From positions 3,162,001 to 3,226,000 of the forward strand of contig NZ_CP163520.1 of assembly GCF_041080675.1 (NCBI RefSeq): DNA of 64,000 nucleotides. The letters run 5' to 3'. The notes beneath the pieces are model-generated. The model worked only from the letters and a program-made list of their open reading frames with translations, was not told the origin of the DNA and did not search any database. Each line of letters opens with the position of its first letter. Position 1 is the first letter of the stretch. Below, in pieces: positions 43,601 through 51,302 of the stretch. Position numbers and translations under genes: made by a program. Source of the stretch: Streptomyces sp. cg36 (GTDB taxonomy: Bacteria > Actinomycetota > Actinomycetes > Streptomycetales > Streptomycetaceae).

Positions 43601-44398
43601 CTACGACAGGAGTTCGGGCTCCGCGGTGCTGATCTGCCGCCACAGCGGCTGGTAGTTGATCCAGGCGACCAGGTCGCTGCCGAGCTGGTCGCGGGTGAGC
43701 ACCGCGTCCCGCCGGTCGATCAGCACCGGCTTCCCGGCGGCCCGCGCGGCGAGCTGCACCTGGCTGCACCGCTCCATCGAGATGAACCACCAGGCCGCCG
43801 CGTCCACCGAGTCGCCCACCGTCAGCAGCCCGTGGTTGCGCAGCACGACCGCCTTGTACGCGCCGAGCGCCGCGGCGATCCGGCGGCCCTCCTCGGCATC
43901 GACGACGACCCCCGTGTACGCGTCGAACAGCGCGTGGTCCTCGAAGAAGGCGCACGCCTCCTGGGTGTACGGCTCGACCAGCTCGCCCAGCGCGGCCAGC
44001 GCCCGGCCGTGCAGCGAGTGCGTGTGCGCCACCGCGACGACGTCGGGCCGGGCCCGGTGCACCTCGGCGTGGACCGCGAAGGCCGCCTGGTTGACGTGGT
44101 GGCGGCCCCGGACGACCTGGCCCGCCCCGTTCACCAGCACCAGTTCGCCCGCGGTGACCTGGGCGAACGGGATGCCGAACGGGTTCACCCAGTAGCAGTC
44201 CTCGAACTCGGGGTCGCGCGCGGTGATGTGCCCGGAGACCCCGTCCTCGTAACCGAACCGGCCGAACAGCCGGAGCGCGCCCGCCAGCCGCTCCTTGCGG
44301 TGGCGCCGCTCGTCGGCGGGGTCCTCGTGCACGGGCGGCAGCGAGAACTGGAGCTGGTCCACGGGTATCGGGGCGGGCGCCGCCGGGATCTCGGTCAT
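43601..44398 (-). CDS. Class II aldolase/adducin family protein
   Basis: This encodes 265 residues. The zinc-site histidines are visible: VVAVAHTHSLHGRALAAL (HxH) and VVLRNHGLLTVGDSVDAAAW. The domain begins KERLAGALRLFGRFGYEDGV, then SGHITARDPEFEDCYWVNPF. The family includes L-fuculose-phosphate and ribulose-phosphate aldolases as well as decarboxylases. The ligand set fits an enzyme, but the substrate cannot be read. It follows guaA on the same strand behind a terminator, so it is probably its own transcript. Confidence 0.9.
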   Translation of the reverse strand: MTEIPAAPAPIPVDQLQFSLPPVHEDPADERRHRKERLAGALRLFGRFGYEDGVSGHITARDPEFEDCYWVNPFGIPFAQVTAGELVLVNGAGQVVRGRHHVNQAAFAVHAEVHRARPDVVAVAHTHSLHGRALAALGELVEPYTQEACAFFEDHALFDAYTGVVVDAEEGRRIAAALGAYKAVVLRNHGLLTVGDSVDAAAWWFISMERCSQVQLAARAAGKPVLIDRRDAVLTRDQLGSDLVAWINYQPLWRQISTAEPELLS

Positions 44399-44457
44399 GG
44401 CCGGAAGTTACCGCGTGGTCGCGCAAGTTGACAGGGGCGGGCGCGGGCGCGGAAAGC

Positions 44458-44492
44458 GGCGCCGCCGCCCCGGGATCCGGGACGGCGGCGCC
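44458..44492 (-). terminator. guaA terminator hairpin
   Basis: GGCGCCGCC (44458-44466) pairs with GGCGGCGCC (44484-44492), with an inner CCCGG-AT-CCGGG stem. It lies 20 bp past the guaA stop (44512). Confidence 0.7.
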
Positions 44493-44511
44493 GTGTCCTG
44501 CGCTGAGGGGA

Positions 44512-46089
44512 TCACTCCCACTCGATGGTGCCCGGCGGCTTGCTCGTCACGTCGAGGACCACGCGGTTCACATCGGCGACCTCGTTGGTGATGCGCGTCG
44601 AGATCTTGGCGAGCACGTCGTACGGCATGCGCGTCCAGTCCGCCGTCATGGCGTCCTCGGAGGAGACCGGGCGCAGCACGATCGGGTGGCCGTAGGTGCG
44701 GCCGTCGCCCTGGACGCCGACCGAGCGGACGTCGGCGAGCAGCACGACCGGGCACTGCCAGATCTCGCGGTCCAGACCGGCCGCCGTCAGCTCCTCGCGG
44801 GCGATGGCGTCGGCCTCGCGCAGCAGGTCGAGGCGGTCCTTGGTGACCTCGCCGACGATCCGGATGCCCAGGCCGGGACCGGGGAACGGCTGGCGCTGGA
44901 CGATCTCCTCGGGCAGGCCGAGCTCCTGGCCGACCATGCGGACCTCGTCCTTGAACAGCTTGCGCAGCGGCTCGACGAGCTCGAACTCGATGTCGTCGGG
45001 CAGGCCGCCCACGTTGTGGTGGGACTTGATGTTGGCGGTGCCGGTGCCGCCGCCGGACTCGACCACGTCCGGGTAGAGCGTGCCCTGCACCAGGAAGGCG
45101 ACCGCGGGGCCGTCCTCCTGGAGGATCTCCAGCTGCGCCTGCTCGAAGACGCGGATGAACTCGCGGCCGATGATCTTCCGCTTGGTCTCCGGGTCCGAGA
45201 CGCCGGCGAGGGCGGTCAGGAACCGCTCCTGCGCGTCGACGACCTTCAGCTGGACGCCGGTGGCGGCCACGAAGTCCTTCTCGACCTGCTCGGTCTCGCC
45301 CTTGCGCATCAGGCCGTGGTCGACGTAGACGCAGGTCAGCTGGGAGCCGATGGCCTTCTGGACCAGGGCCGCCGCCACCGCCGAGTCCACGCCGCCGGAG
45401 AGGCCGCAGATGGCGCGCTTGTCGCCGACCTGCTCGCGGATGAGGGCGATCTGCTCCTCGACGACGTTGTGCGTCGTCCAGGTCGGCTCGATGCCCGCGC
45501 CCCGGTAGAGGAAGTGCTCCAGGATCTGCTGGCCGTGCGTGGAGTGCAGCACCTCGGGGTGGTACTGGACGCCGTACAGCTTCTTCTCGTCGTTCTCGAA
45601 GGCGGCGACCGGCACGACGTCCGTGGACGCGGTGACGGTGAAGCCCTCGGGGGCGGCCGAGCAGGCGTCGCCGTGCGACATCCACACCGACTGCTCGGTG
45701 GGCGTGCCCTCGAAGAGCGTCGAGCCGGCCTTGGTGACGTGCAGCGGCGTACGGCCGTACTCGCGCGCGCCGTTGTCGTCGACCGTGCCGCCGAGCGTCG
45801 TCGCCATCAGCTGGAAGCCGTAGCACATGCCGAAGACCGGGACCCCGGCCTCGAAGATCTCGCGCTCCAGGACGGGGGCGCCGTCCGCGTACACGGAGGA
45901 CGGGCCGCCCGAGAGGATGATCGCCTTCGGGTTCTTGGCCAGCATCTCGGCCACGGGCATCGTGCTCGGCACGATCTCGCTGTAGACCCGGGCCTCACGG
46001 ACGCGGCGGGCGATGAGCTGGGCGTACTGGGCGCCGAAGTCGACGACGAGTACGACGTCGGGCGCGGCAGCGGTGGGCGCTGATGACAC
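44512..46089 (-). CDS. guaA: GMP synthase (glutamine-hydrolysing)
   Basis: GuaA converts XMP to GMP, using glutamine and ATP. The 525 residues contain the class I glutaminase ([15 protein letters not shown]; nucleophile Cys in [17 protein letters not shown]; catalytic His/Glu in [11 protein letters not shown]). The ATP-pyrophosphatase loop is [20 protein letters not shown]. The dimerisation domain ends [12 protein letters not shown]. The length and C-terminus are normal. Confidence 0.98.
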   Translation of the reverse strand: MSSAPTAAAPDVVLVVDFGAQYAQLIARRVREARVYSEIVPSTMPVAEMLAKNPKAIILSGGPSSVYADGAPVLEREIFEAGVPVFGMCYGFQLMATTLGGTVDDNGAREYGRTPLHVTKAGSTLFEGTPTEQSVWMSHGDACSAAPEGFTVTASTDVVPVAAFENDEKKLYGVQYHPEVLHSTHGQQILEHFLYRGAGIEPTWTTHNVVEEQIALIREQVGDKRAICGLSGGVDSAVAAALVQKAIGSQLTCVYVDHGLMRKGETEQVEKDFVAATGVQLKVVDAQERFLTALAGVSDPETKRKIIGREFIRVFEQAQLEILQEDGPAVAFLVQGTLYPDVVESGGGTGTANIKSHHNVGGLPDDIEFELVEPLRKLFKDEVRMVGQELGLPEEIVQRQPFPGPGLGIRIVGEVTKDRLDLLREADAIAREELTAAGLDREIWQCPVVLLADVRSVGVQGDGRTYGHPIVLRPVSSEDAMTADWTRMPYDVLAKISTRITNEVADVNRVVLDVTSKPPGTIEWE

Positions 46090-46179
46090 TGGCGGCCTTC
46101 CGGCGGTGGGAGGGGGTCGGTTTTGTCGATTCTACCGGGGCGCGGGGTGGGACCTTTCGTCTCACCATCCGAACCGGGA

Positions 46180-46216
46180 TTGGCTCCACCGGCCCGGACC
46201 GGTCCATACTGTCGCC
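46180..46216 (+). promoter_or_regulatory. Candidate promoter for a leaderless leader peptide
   Basis: TTGGCT (46180-46185) and CATACT (46205-46210) are 19 bp apart, and the ATG of the leader peptide lies exactly 7 bp after the -10. Transcription would begin at or next to the ATG, so the peptide would be read from a leaderless message, a known habit of Streptomyces attenuators. Confidence 0.45.
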
Positions 46217-46288
46217 ATGCGCAAGCACCAGACCTTCGTCTTTACCTATGGCACCGGCCCGTCCGGCTGCCATGGTCGTGCTGCTTGA
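46217..46288 (+). CDS. Aromatic leader peptide of a chorismate mutase attenuator
   Basis: This is a 23-codon frame reading MRKHQTFVFTYGTGPSGC, then a short tail and TGA. It holds two Phe and one Tyr within five residues (FVFTY), and two of these use TTT and TAT, codons otherwise very rare in this genome. Right after it comes a perfect 11-bp terminator hairpin and then the chorismate mutase gene. Stalling at Phe/Tyr codons when the amino acids are scarce would favour an alternative pairing that spares the downstream gene. No structural gene function is expected. Confidence 0.75.
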   Translation: MRKHQTFVFTYGTGPSGCHGRAA

Positions 46289-46312
46289 GCAACTGACAAG
46301 CGACTTCCCAGG

Positions 46313-46350
46313 CGCCCCGGGCCGACAAGGCCCGGGGCGTTCTGTCGTTT
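46313..46350 (+). terminator. Attenuator terminator in the chorismate mutase leader
   Basis: CGCCCCGGGCC (46313-46323) and GGCCCGGGGCG (46329-46339) are exact complements with the loop GACAA, and TTCTGTCGTTT follows. The upstream GGCCCG in the leader coding region (near 46256) can pair with CGGGCC of the left arm, a possible antiterminator. Confidence 0.8.
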
Positions 46351-46401
46351 CCGGGCCGTGCCGCCCCGGGGCCGCCTCCCCGACACCCGAGGAGCCCCCC
46401 G

Positions 46402-46689
46402 ATGTCCGTCACCGAGACCGAGAAGACCGGCGCCCGCACCGAGCAGGCCGCCACCGTGATCACCGGCGCCCGTGAGCGCATCGACGCGCTGGACGACCGC
46501 ATCATCGGCCTGATCCAGGAGCGCATGGCCGTCTCGGCCGTCATCCAGGAGTCCCGGATCGCCTCCGGCGGGCGCCGGGTCAACCTGAACCGCGAGATGG
46601 AGGTCCTGGCGCACTACCGCGACGCGCTGGGCAAGCCCGGCACCGCGCTGGCGATGACGATGCTGGAGCTGTGCCGGGGCCGCATCTGA
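46402..46689 (+). CDS. Chorismate mutase (AroQ type, monofunctional)
   Basis: This converts chorismate to prephenate, the entry to Phe and Tyr. The 95 residues match the small AroQ helical fold: ARERIDALDDRIIGLIQERM with the catalytic Arg region, then VSAVIQESRIASGGRRVNLN and a terminal helix ending MLELCRGRI. Start ATG at 46402 with GAGGAG upstream. The gene stands alone on the plus strand, divergent from guaA, behind the attenuator described above. Confidence 0.95.
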   Translation: MSVTETEKTGARTEQAATVITGARERIDALDDRIIGLIQERMAVSAVIQESRIASGGRRVNLNREMEVLAHYRDALGKPGTALAMTMLELCRGRI

Positions 46690-46810
46690 GGCGCGCGCAC
46701 GGGGTGCGGGCCGGATCTGCGTTCGGGGCATCCTCACCCGTCCGGCGCCGTGACCGGCGCCCGCCCCGCTTCGTTGGTCCGGGTGTCCGTGCCAGCCAGG
46801 GGCGGGCCCG

Positions 46811-46917
46811 AAAAAACCACGCGTGGCTCCGCTGGGGCGTGTGACGTGCCACTGGTACGTCGTGGGACCTCGCCCCAGCGCGCGTGACCGGACGGCAGGG
46901 GACAGCAGCCCGGTCAC
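46811..46917 (-). ncRNA. Possible structured non-coding RNA (candidate)
   Basis: On the minus strand two stems follow one another: GTGACCGG with CCGGTCAC (46884-46891 / 46910-46917) and CTGGGGCG with CGCCCCAG (46832-46839 / 46871-46878). The second encloses an imperfect ACGT palindrome. They are followed 15 nt later by TTTTTT (46811-46816), a very rare run in this genome, after CCACGCGTGG. This could be the 3' part of a small RNA. One inner pair works only on the plus strand (G-U), so the strand is not settled. Confidence 0.3.
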
Positions 46918-47443
46918 CCTTCAGAGCGGTCGGCTCCGGGGACGCCCGGGGCCGCCCGCATCCGGTCCGGACGGTTGCGGGCGCCGCAGACCGTCCCGCA
47001 CGATGCACAGACACGTCCCGTACCCGCGCAGAGCGACCGCCAAGGTCGACACCGCCCGCGCGCCCCCCGCGCGCCGGGTCGGCCACTCCGGCTCACTCAC
47101 CAGCGGCGTCACCCCCCGGCGCCGCCCCCGCGGCACCGGCGCCGCCCTGACGCCGGTGCTGACGGCCGAGGGCCCCGCGGACCATCCCCGAGACGGATGG
47201 CCGAGCGGGGCCCTTGCTCTGCCCGGACCCGCCGCCCGGACCCCGCCGCCGGGCGGCCTCCCGCCGGGTTGCCTCCGCCCCGGCTTTTGGCGTGAACCGA
47301 ACGCCCCGCGCGCGCTCCCGCACCACCGATGTGACAGGGAGCACATAAGAATTCTGTGAGTCCTGGGACAACCATTGACAGGATTGGCTGGTCATCCCAT
47401 GCGGAACCAACGGCCCCGCCTTTCGGCGCGCGGCCCATGGATG

Positions 47444-47487
47444 AACGGGGACCGCTGCACTCGGAGGGGGGTGCAGCGATCCCCGTT
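47444..47487 (-). terminator. GMC oxidoreductase terminator
   Basis: AACGGGGA plus CGCTGCAC (47444-47451, 47453-47460) pair with GTGCAGCG plus TCCCCGTT (47471-47478, 47480-47487), giving sixteen pairs with one mismatch. It is 51 bp past the GMC stop. Confidence 0.8.
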
Positions 47488-47538
47488 TCCTCTTCCGGTC
47501 TCCGGTGTGGCCGAAGACAGCCCCTGGCGCTCCGGGCG

Positions 47539-49380
47539 CTACCCGGCGTCCTCCGCCTCCTTCGGCGGCACCGCCGGGATCCCCAGGAACGGCAGCCGCA
47601 GCGCGCCGAACGCGTCCGCCGGGACCGCCGGCGCCTTGGGCGCCACGGCCGCGACCCGCACGTACGCCCCGCCCTGGACCGGGCGCGGGTCGGCCTCGCC
47701 CTTGTTCGGCCACAGCGACATCGCCCGCTCGGCCTGCGCGGTGATCGTCAGCGACGGGTTCACCCCGAGGTTCGCCGAGACGGCGGCGCCGTCCACCACC
47801 GAGATCCCGGGGTGTCCGTAGAGCCGGTGGTACGGGTCGATCACACCGGTCTCGGCCGAGTCGCCGATCGGGCAGCCGCCCAGGAAGTGCGCGGTCAGCG
47901 GGGTGCCCATCAGCTCGCCGACGTTCGAGCCGGCGAAGCCGTTGATCTCGGCGGCGATCGCGGTGGCCGCCTGCGAGGCCGCCCTGATCTGGCGCGGGTT
48001 GGGCGCGCCGTGGCCCTGGCGGGCGGTGAGCAGGCCCTTGCCGACGCCGTCCGGCTTCAGATACGTCGTGAGGGAGTTGTCCACCGACTGCATCACCAGC
48101 CCGATGATGGTCCGCTCCGACCAGCGGCGGTTGCTGAGCGAACGGGCCAGCAGCGTCGGGTGCTTCACCGCGTTCGCCAGCCAGCCCAGCGCCAGCGAGG
48201 AGCCCTCGGCGTAGGGCACCTGGAGGATGGACATGCCGCCCATCGCGTTGGAGCCCCGGCCGTAGCGGACGGGCTCGATGTGGGTGTTCTCGTCCGGGTG
48301 CACCGAGGAGGTGATGGCGACGCCCCGGGTGAAGTCGACCTTGGCGGTGCCGTGCGCCTTGCGGTAGCGGCGGTTGTCGGTCTGCGCGCCGACCAGCGCC
48401 TCGGAGTTGGTGCGGGTCAGCTCCCCCAGCCGCTTGGACAGGTACGGGAGCCGGCCGCTCGCGCGCATCCGGTGCAGCAGGGTCTGGGTGCCGTAGGTGC
48501 CCGCCGCGATGACCACGCGCCGGGCCTTGAACAGCCGCCCCGCGCCCTTCCTGCGGTTGTCGGTGGGCAGCGTGGCGACCGCGTACCCGCCCTGGGAGTC
48601 GTCGGTGACCGAGACGACCGTGGTCATCGGGTGGACCGTCGCGCCCGCCTTCTCGGCGAGGTGGAGGTAGTTCTCGTTGAGGGTGTTCTTGGCGCCGTGG
48701 CGGCAGCCCGTCATGCACTCGCCGCACTCGGTGCACGCCTTGCGGGAGGGGCCCGCCCCGCCGAAGTACGGGTCGTCGACGGCCGCGCCGGGCTTCGCCT
48801 TCGCGCTGCCGTCCGCGTCCTGGCCGTCCCCGAAGAAGACGCCGACGGGCGCCAGGTGGAAGGTGTCGCCGACGCCCATCCGCTGGGCGGCGGCCTTGAG
48901 GTGGACGTCGGAGGGGGTCATGGTCGGGTTGAGCCGGACCCCGAGCATGCGCTTGGCCTGCTCGTAGTAGGGGGCCAGCTCCTCCCGCCAGTCGGTGATG
49001 TCCTTCCACTGCGGGTCGTCGAAGAACTGCTGGGGCGGTACGTAGAGGGTGTTGGCGTAGTTCAGCGACCCGCCGCCGACGCCCGCGCCCGCCAGCACCA
49101 TCACGTTGCCGAGCAGATGGATGCGCTGGATGCCGTACATCCCGAGCCGGGGCGCCCAGAGGTAGTTCTTCACGTCCCAGGAGTTCTTGGGGAGCGTGGC
49201 GCGGGTGAAGCGGCGGCCCGCCTCCAGGACGCCGACCCGGTACCCCTTCTCGGTCAGCCGCAGGGCCGTGACCGAGCCGCCGAAGCCGGAGCCGACGACG
49301 AGGACGTCGTAGTCGTACGCCGAGTCGTCGTCCGGACCGGCGGGGCCGTCCGGGCTCTGGGCGCGCGTGTCCTGGGGCAT
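47539..49380 (-). CDS. GMC-family FAD oxidoreductase (cholesterol oxidase-like)
   Basis: This encodes 613 residues. The FAD Rossmann motif is VLVVGSGFGGSVTALRLTEK. Other FAD/GMC elements are VMVLAGAGVGGGSLNYANTL, RRVVIAAGTYGTQTLLHRMR and the C-terminal FLGGCPIGDSAETGVIDPYH, SVVDGAAVSANLGVNPSLTI. A four-Cys motif CTECGECMTGCRHGA sits in the substrate half, as in the cholesterol-oxidase-like branch. There is no signal peptide. The substrate is a sterol or other alcohol by family only. The gene lies 49 bp behind the SSADH gene, so they may share a transcript. Confidence 0.9.
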   Translation of the reverse strand: MPQDTRAQSPDGPAGPDDDSAYDYDVLVVGSGFGGSVTALRLTEKGYRVGVLEAGRRFTRATLPKNSWDVKNYLWAPRLGMYGIQRIHLLGNVMVLAGAGVGGGSLNYANTLYVPPQQFFDDPQWKDITDWREELAPYYEQAKRMLGVRLNPTMTPSDVHLKAAAQRMGVGDTFHLAPVGVFFGDGQDADGSAKAKPGAAVDDPYFGGAGPSRKACTECGECMTGCRHGAKNTLNENYLHLAEKAGATVHPMTTVVSVTDDSQGGYAVATLPTDNRRKGAGRLFKARRVVIAAGTYGTQTLLHRMRASGRLPYLSKRLGELTRTNSEALVGAQTDNRRYRKAHGTAKVDFTRGVAITSSVHPDENTHIEPVRYGRGSNAMGGMSILQVPYAEGSSLALGWLANAVKHPTLLARSLSNRRWSERTIIGLVMQSVDNSLTTYLKPDGVGKGLLTARQGHGAPNPRQIRAASQAATAIAAEINGFAGSNVGELMGTPLTAHFLGGCPIGDSAETGVIDPYHRLYGHPGISVVDGAAVSANLGVNPSLTITAQAERAMSLWPNKGEADPRPVQGGAYVRVAAVAPKAPAVPADAFGALRLPFLGIPAVPPKEAEDAG

Positions 49381-49429
49381 CGGCTCTCCTCGTACGGAAA
49401 AGGGGCGGGGCGGAGGGGACGGGCGGGCT

Positions 49430-51046
49430 TCAGCGCAGGCGCAGGGCCTTCATCGCCTTCAGGCTGCGGCTCATGAACGCGGCGTACTTCTCGTCGTCCA
49501 TCCCGAAGGACGGCGCGAGCGGCAGGATCCGCTGCTGGGCGACGGTCTGGGCCTCGGTGTACTTGAGGATGCCCTCGGAGCCGTGGCGGCGGCCGAGACC
49601 GGAGTCCTTCATGCCGCCCATCGGCGACTGGACGCTGCCGTACGCCGGGGCGTACCCCTCGTTGATGTTGACCGTGCCGGTGCGCAGCCGGGCGGCGACC
49701 TGGTGGCCGCGCTTCGAGTCCTTCGTCCAGACCGAGGAGTTGAGGCCGTACGGGGTGGCGTTGGCGGTCGCGACGACCTCGTCCTCGTCGGTGAACCGGT
49801 AGACCGAGACGACCGGTCCGAAGGTCTCCTCGGTGCAGACGGCCATCGGCGCCTCGACGCCGTCCAGGATCGTGGGCTCGTAGAAGAGCGGGCCGATGTC
49901 GGGGCGGGCGACGCCGCCCGCGACCAGCCGCGCGCCCTTGGCGACGGCCTCCTCGACGTGCCGGGTCACCGTCTCCAGCTGGCGCTCGCCCACCAGCGAG
50001 CCCATGTCGGCGCCGTAGGCGAGGGAGTTGCCGAGCCGCATCGCCCTAGTCCGGGCGGCGAACCGCTCGACGAAGGCGTCGGCCACCGACTCGTGGACGT
50101 ACAGCCGCTCGATGGAGATGCAGAGCTGGCCCGCCGAGGAGAAGCAGGCGCGGACGGCGCCCGCCGCCGCCTTCTCCACGTCGGCGTCGCGCAGCACCAG
50201 CATCGCGTTCTTGCCGCCCAGCTCCAGGGAGACGCCCACGAGCCGGGCGGCGGCGCCCTGGGCGACCTCGCGGCCGGTGCGGGTGGATCCGGTGAAGGAG
50301 ACGTAGTCGGCGTGCTTGACGACCTCGGGGCCGACGACCGGGCCCTCGCCGAGGACCACCTGGAACACCTCGGCCGGAAGCCCCGCCTCGATCAGCAGGT
50401 CGCGGGCCCACAGCGCGGTGAGGGCGGTCTCGGTGTCGGGCTTCATCACCACGGCGTTGCCGGAGACGAAGGCGGGCAGCGCGTCGCCGACCGACAGCTC
50501 GAACGGGTAGTTCCAGGGCGCGATCTGCCCCACCACCCCGCGCGGCTGGCGCAGTTCGGTGACCTTGGTCAGGGTCGGCACCACACCCGTGTGGCGCCGG
50601 GGGCGCAGATACGCGGGCGCCTTGCGGCCGTAGTGGCGCGCGGCCACGGCGACGGCCTGGACCTCCTCGTGGGCGTGCAGGCGGGCCTTGCCGGTCTCCA
50701 GCTGGATGAGGTCGAGGACCTCGGCCTGACGGGCCAGCACCAGGTCGTGGAAGCGCAGCAGGACGGCGGCGCGCTCCCGGGCCGGGGTCGCGGCCCAGGC
50801 GGGCTGGGCGGCGCGGGCGCGGGCGAACGCCTCGGCGACGTCCTCGGGCGTGGACTCGGGCAGGTCCGCCAGCTTCTCGCCGGTGAACGGCGTGTGGTTC
50901 GCGGTGCGGCCGGAGCCGGTCACGCCCCGGGTGAGCCGGGCGACCACCTCCGGGGTGACCACATCGGCGGCGGTGCGGGCGCCCGCCGGAGCGGCGGCGA
51001 CCGGGTTCGTACGGGTGCTGGTGGGCGTGGCCTGCGAGTCCGTCAT
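49430..51046 (-). CDS. Succinate-semialdehyde dehydrogenase (NADP+), GabD2-like
   Basis: This encodes 538 residues from the ATG at 51046. Aldehyde dehydrogenase signatures are complete: IAPWNYPFELSVGDALPAFV, SFTGSTRTGREVAQ, the catalytic Glu in SLELGGKNAMLVL and the catalytic Cys in CFSSAGQLCISIERLYVH. The sequence best suits the succinic-semialdehyde/GabD2 branch, converting succinate semialdehyde to succinate in GABA and putrescine breakdown. It sits directly ahead of the GMC gene, which suggests an alcohol-to-aldehyde-to-acid pairing. Confidence 0.9.
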   Translation of the reverse strand: MTDSQATPTSTRTNPVAAAPAGARTAADVVTPEVVARLTRGVTGSGRTANHTPFTGEKLADLPESTPEDVAEAFARARAAQPAWAATPARERAAVLLRFHDLVLARQAEVLDLIQLETGKARLHAHEEVQAVAVAARHYGRKAPAYLRPRRHTGVVPTLTKVTELRQPRGVVGQIAPWNYPFELSVGDALPAFVSGNAVVMKPDTETALTALWARDLLIEAGLPAEVFQVVLGEGPVVGPEVVKHADYVSFTGSTRTGREVAQGAAARLVGVSLELGGKNAMLVLRDADVEKAAAGAVRACFSSAGQLCISIERLYVHESVADAFVERFAARTRAMRLGNSLAYGADMGSLVGERQLETVTRHVEEAVAKGARLVAGGVARPDIGPLFYEPTILDGVEAPMAVCTEETFGPVVSVYRFTDEDEVVATANATPYGLNSSVWTKDSKRGHQVAARLRTGTVNINEGYAPAYGSVQSPMGGMKDSGLGRRHGSEGILKYTEAQTVAQQRILPLAPSFGMDDEKYAAFMSRSLKAMKALRLR

Positions 51047-51208
51047 GGGGCGAGCGTATGCCGGGGCGGGCGGTTTGGGTACCCGCCGGTAACACTTTTC
51101 GGAACCCTCACCACCGCGCCAGCGACCACTGGCGCCATAACCCCTGATCAGCGCGTTGTGCCCGGTGGACACCGCAGTGGACCGCCCGGTCGGACCGGCT
51201 CGTAAGCG

Positions 51209-51302
51209 ACGGACGGCACGGCCGGGAAGCGGCGCACGGGCCGGCCGGGAAGCGGTGGACAGCGCGGCCGGGAAGCAGCGGACGGCGCGGGCCGGGAACG
51301 GG
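51209..51302. repeat. Four copies of a ~23-bp tandem repeat behind kinase A
   Basis: GCCGGGAAGC recurs at 51221, 51244, 51267 and 51291 (the last copy is diverged), each with a GCG/GGAC-rich spacer, ending directly at the stop codon of kinase A. The remaining 256-bp gap to the SSADH start shows no other element. Confidence 0.8.

Larger units (their letters stand above)
46690..47538. other. Intergenic region, 849 bp, without a convincing gene
   Basis: Several open frames cover this stretch (for example 46823-47359 plus, and a minus frame ending at 47093 that could begin VLPVTSVVRERARGVRFTPK). Their protein sequences are Arg/Pro/Gly-rich with no recognisable domain, and none has a Shine-Dalgarno. 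A weak hairpin after chorismate mutase (GGCGCC-GTGACC-GGCGCC near 46743) may end that message. The left part holds a structured element with a six-base A run (46811-46917), described separately. A strong terminator for the GMC gene is at 47444-47487. Confidence 0.45.

Noticed and set aside
46823..47359. 178-codon plus frame in the gap after chorismate mutase
   Set aside because: No Shine-Dalgarno, biased Arg/Pro/Gly composition and overlapping frames of equal quality on the other strand.
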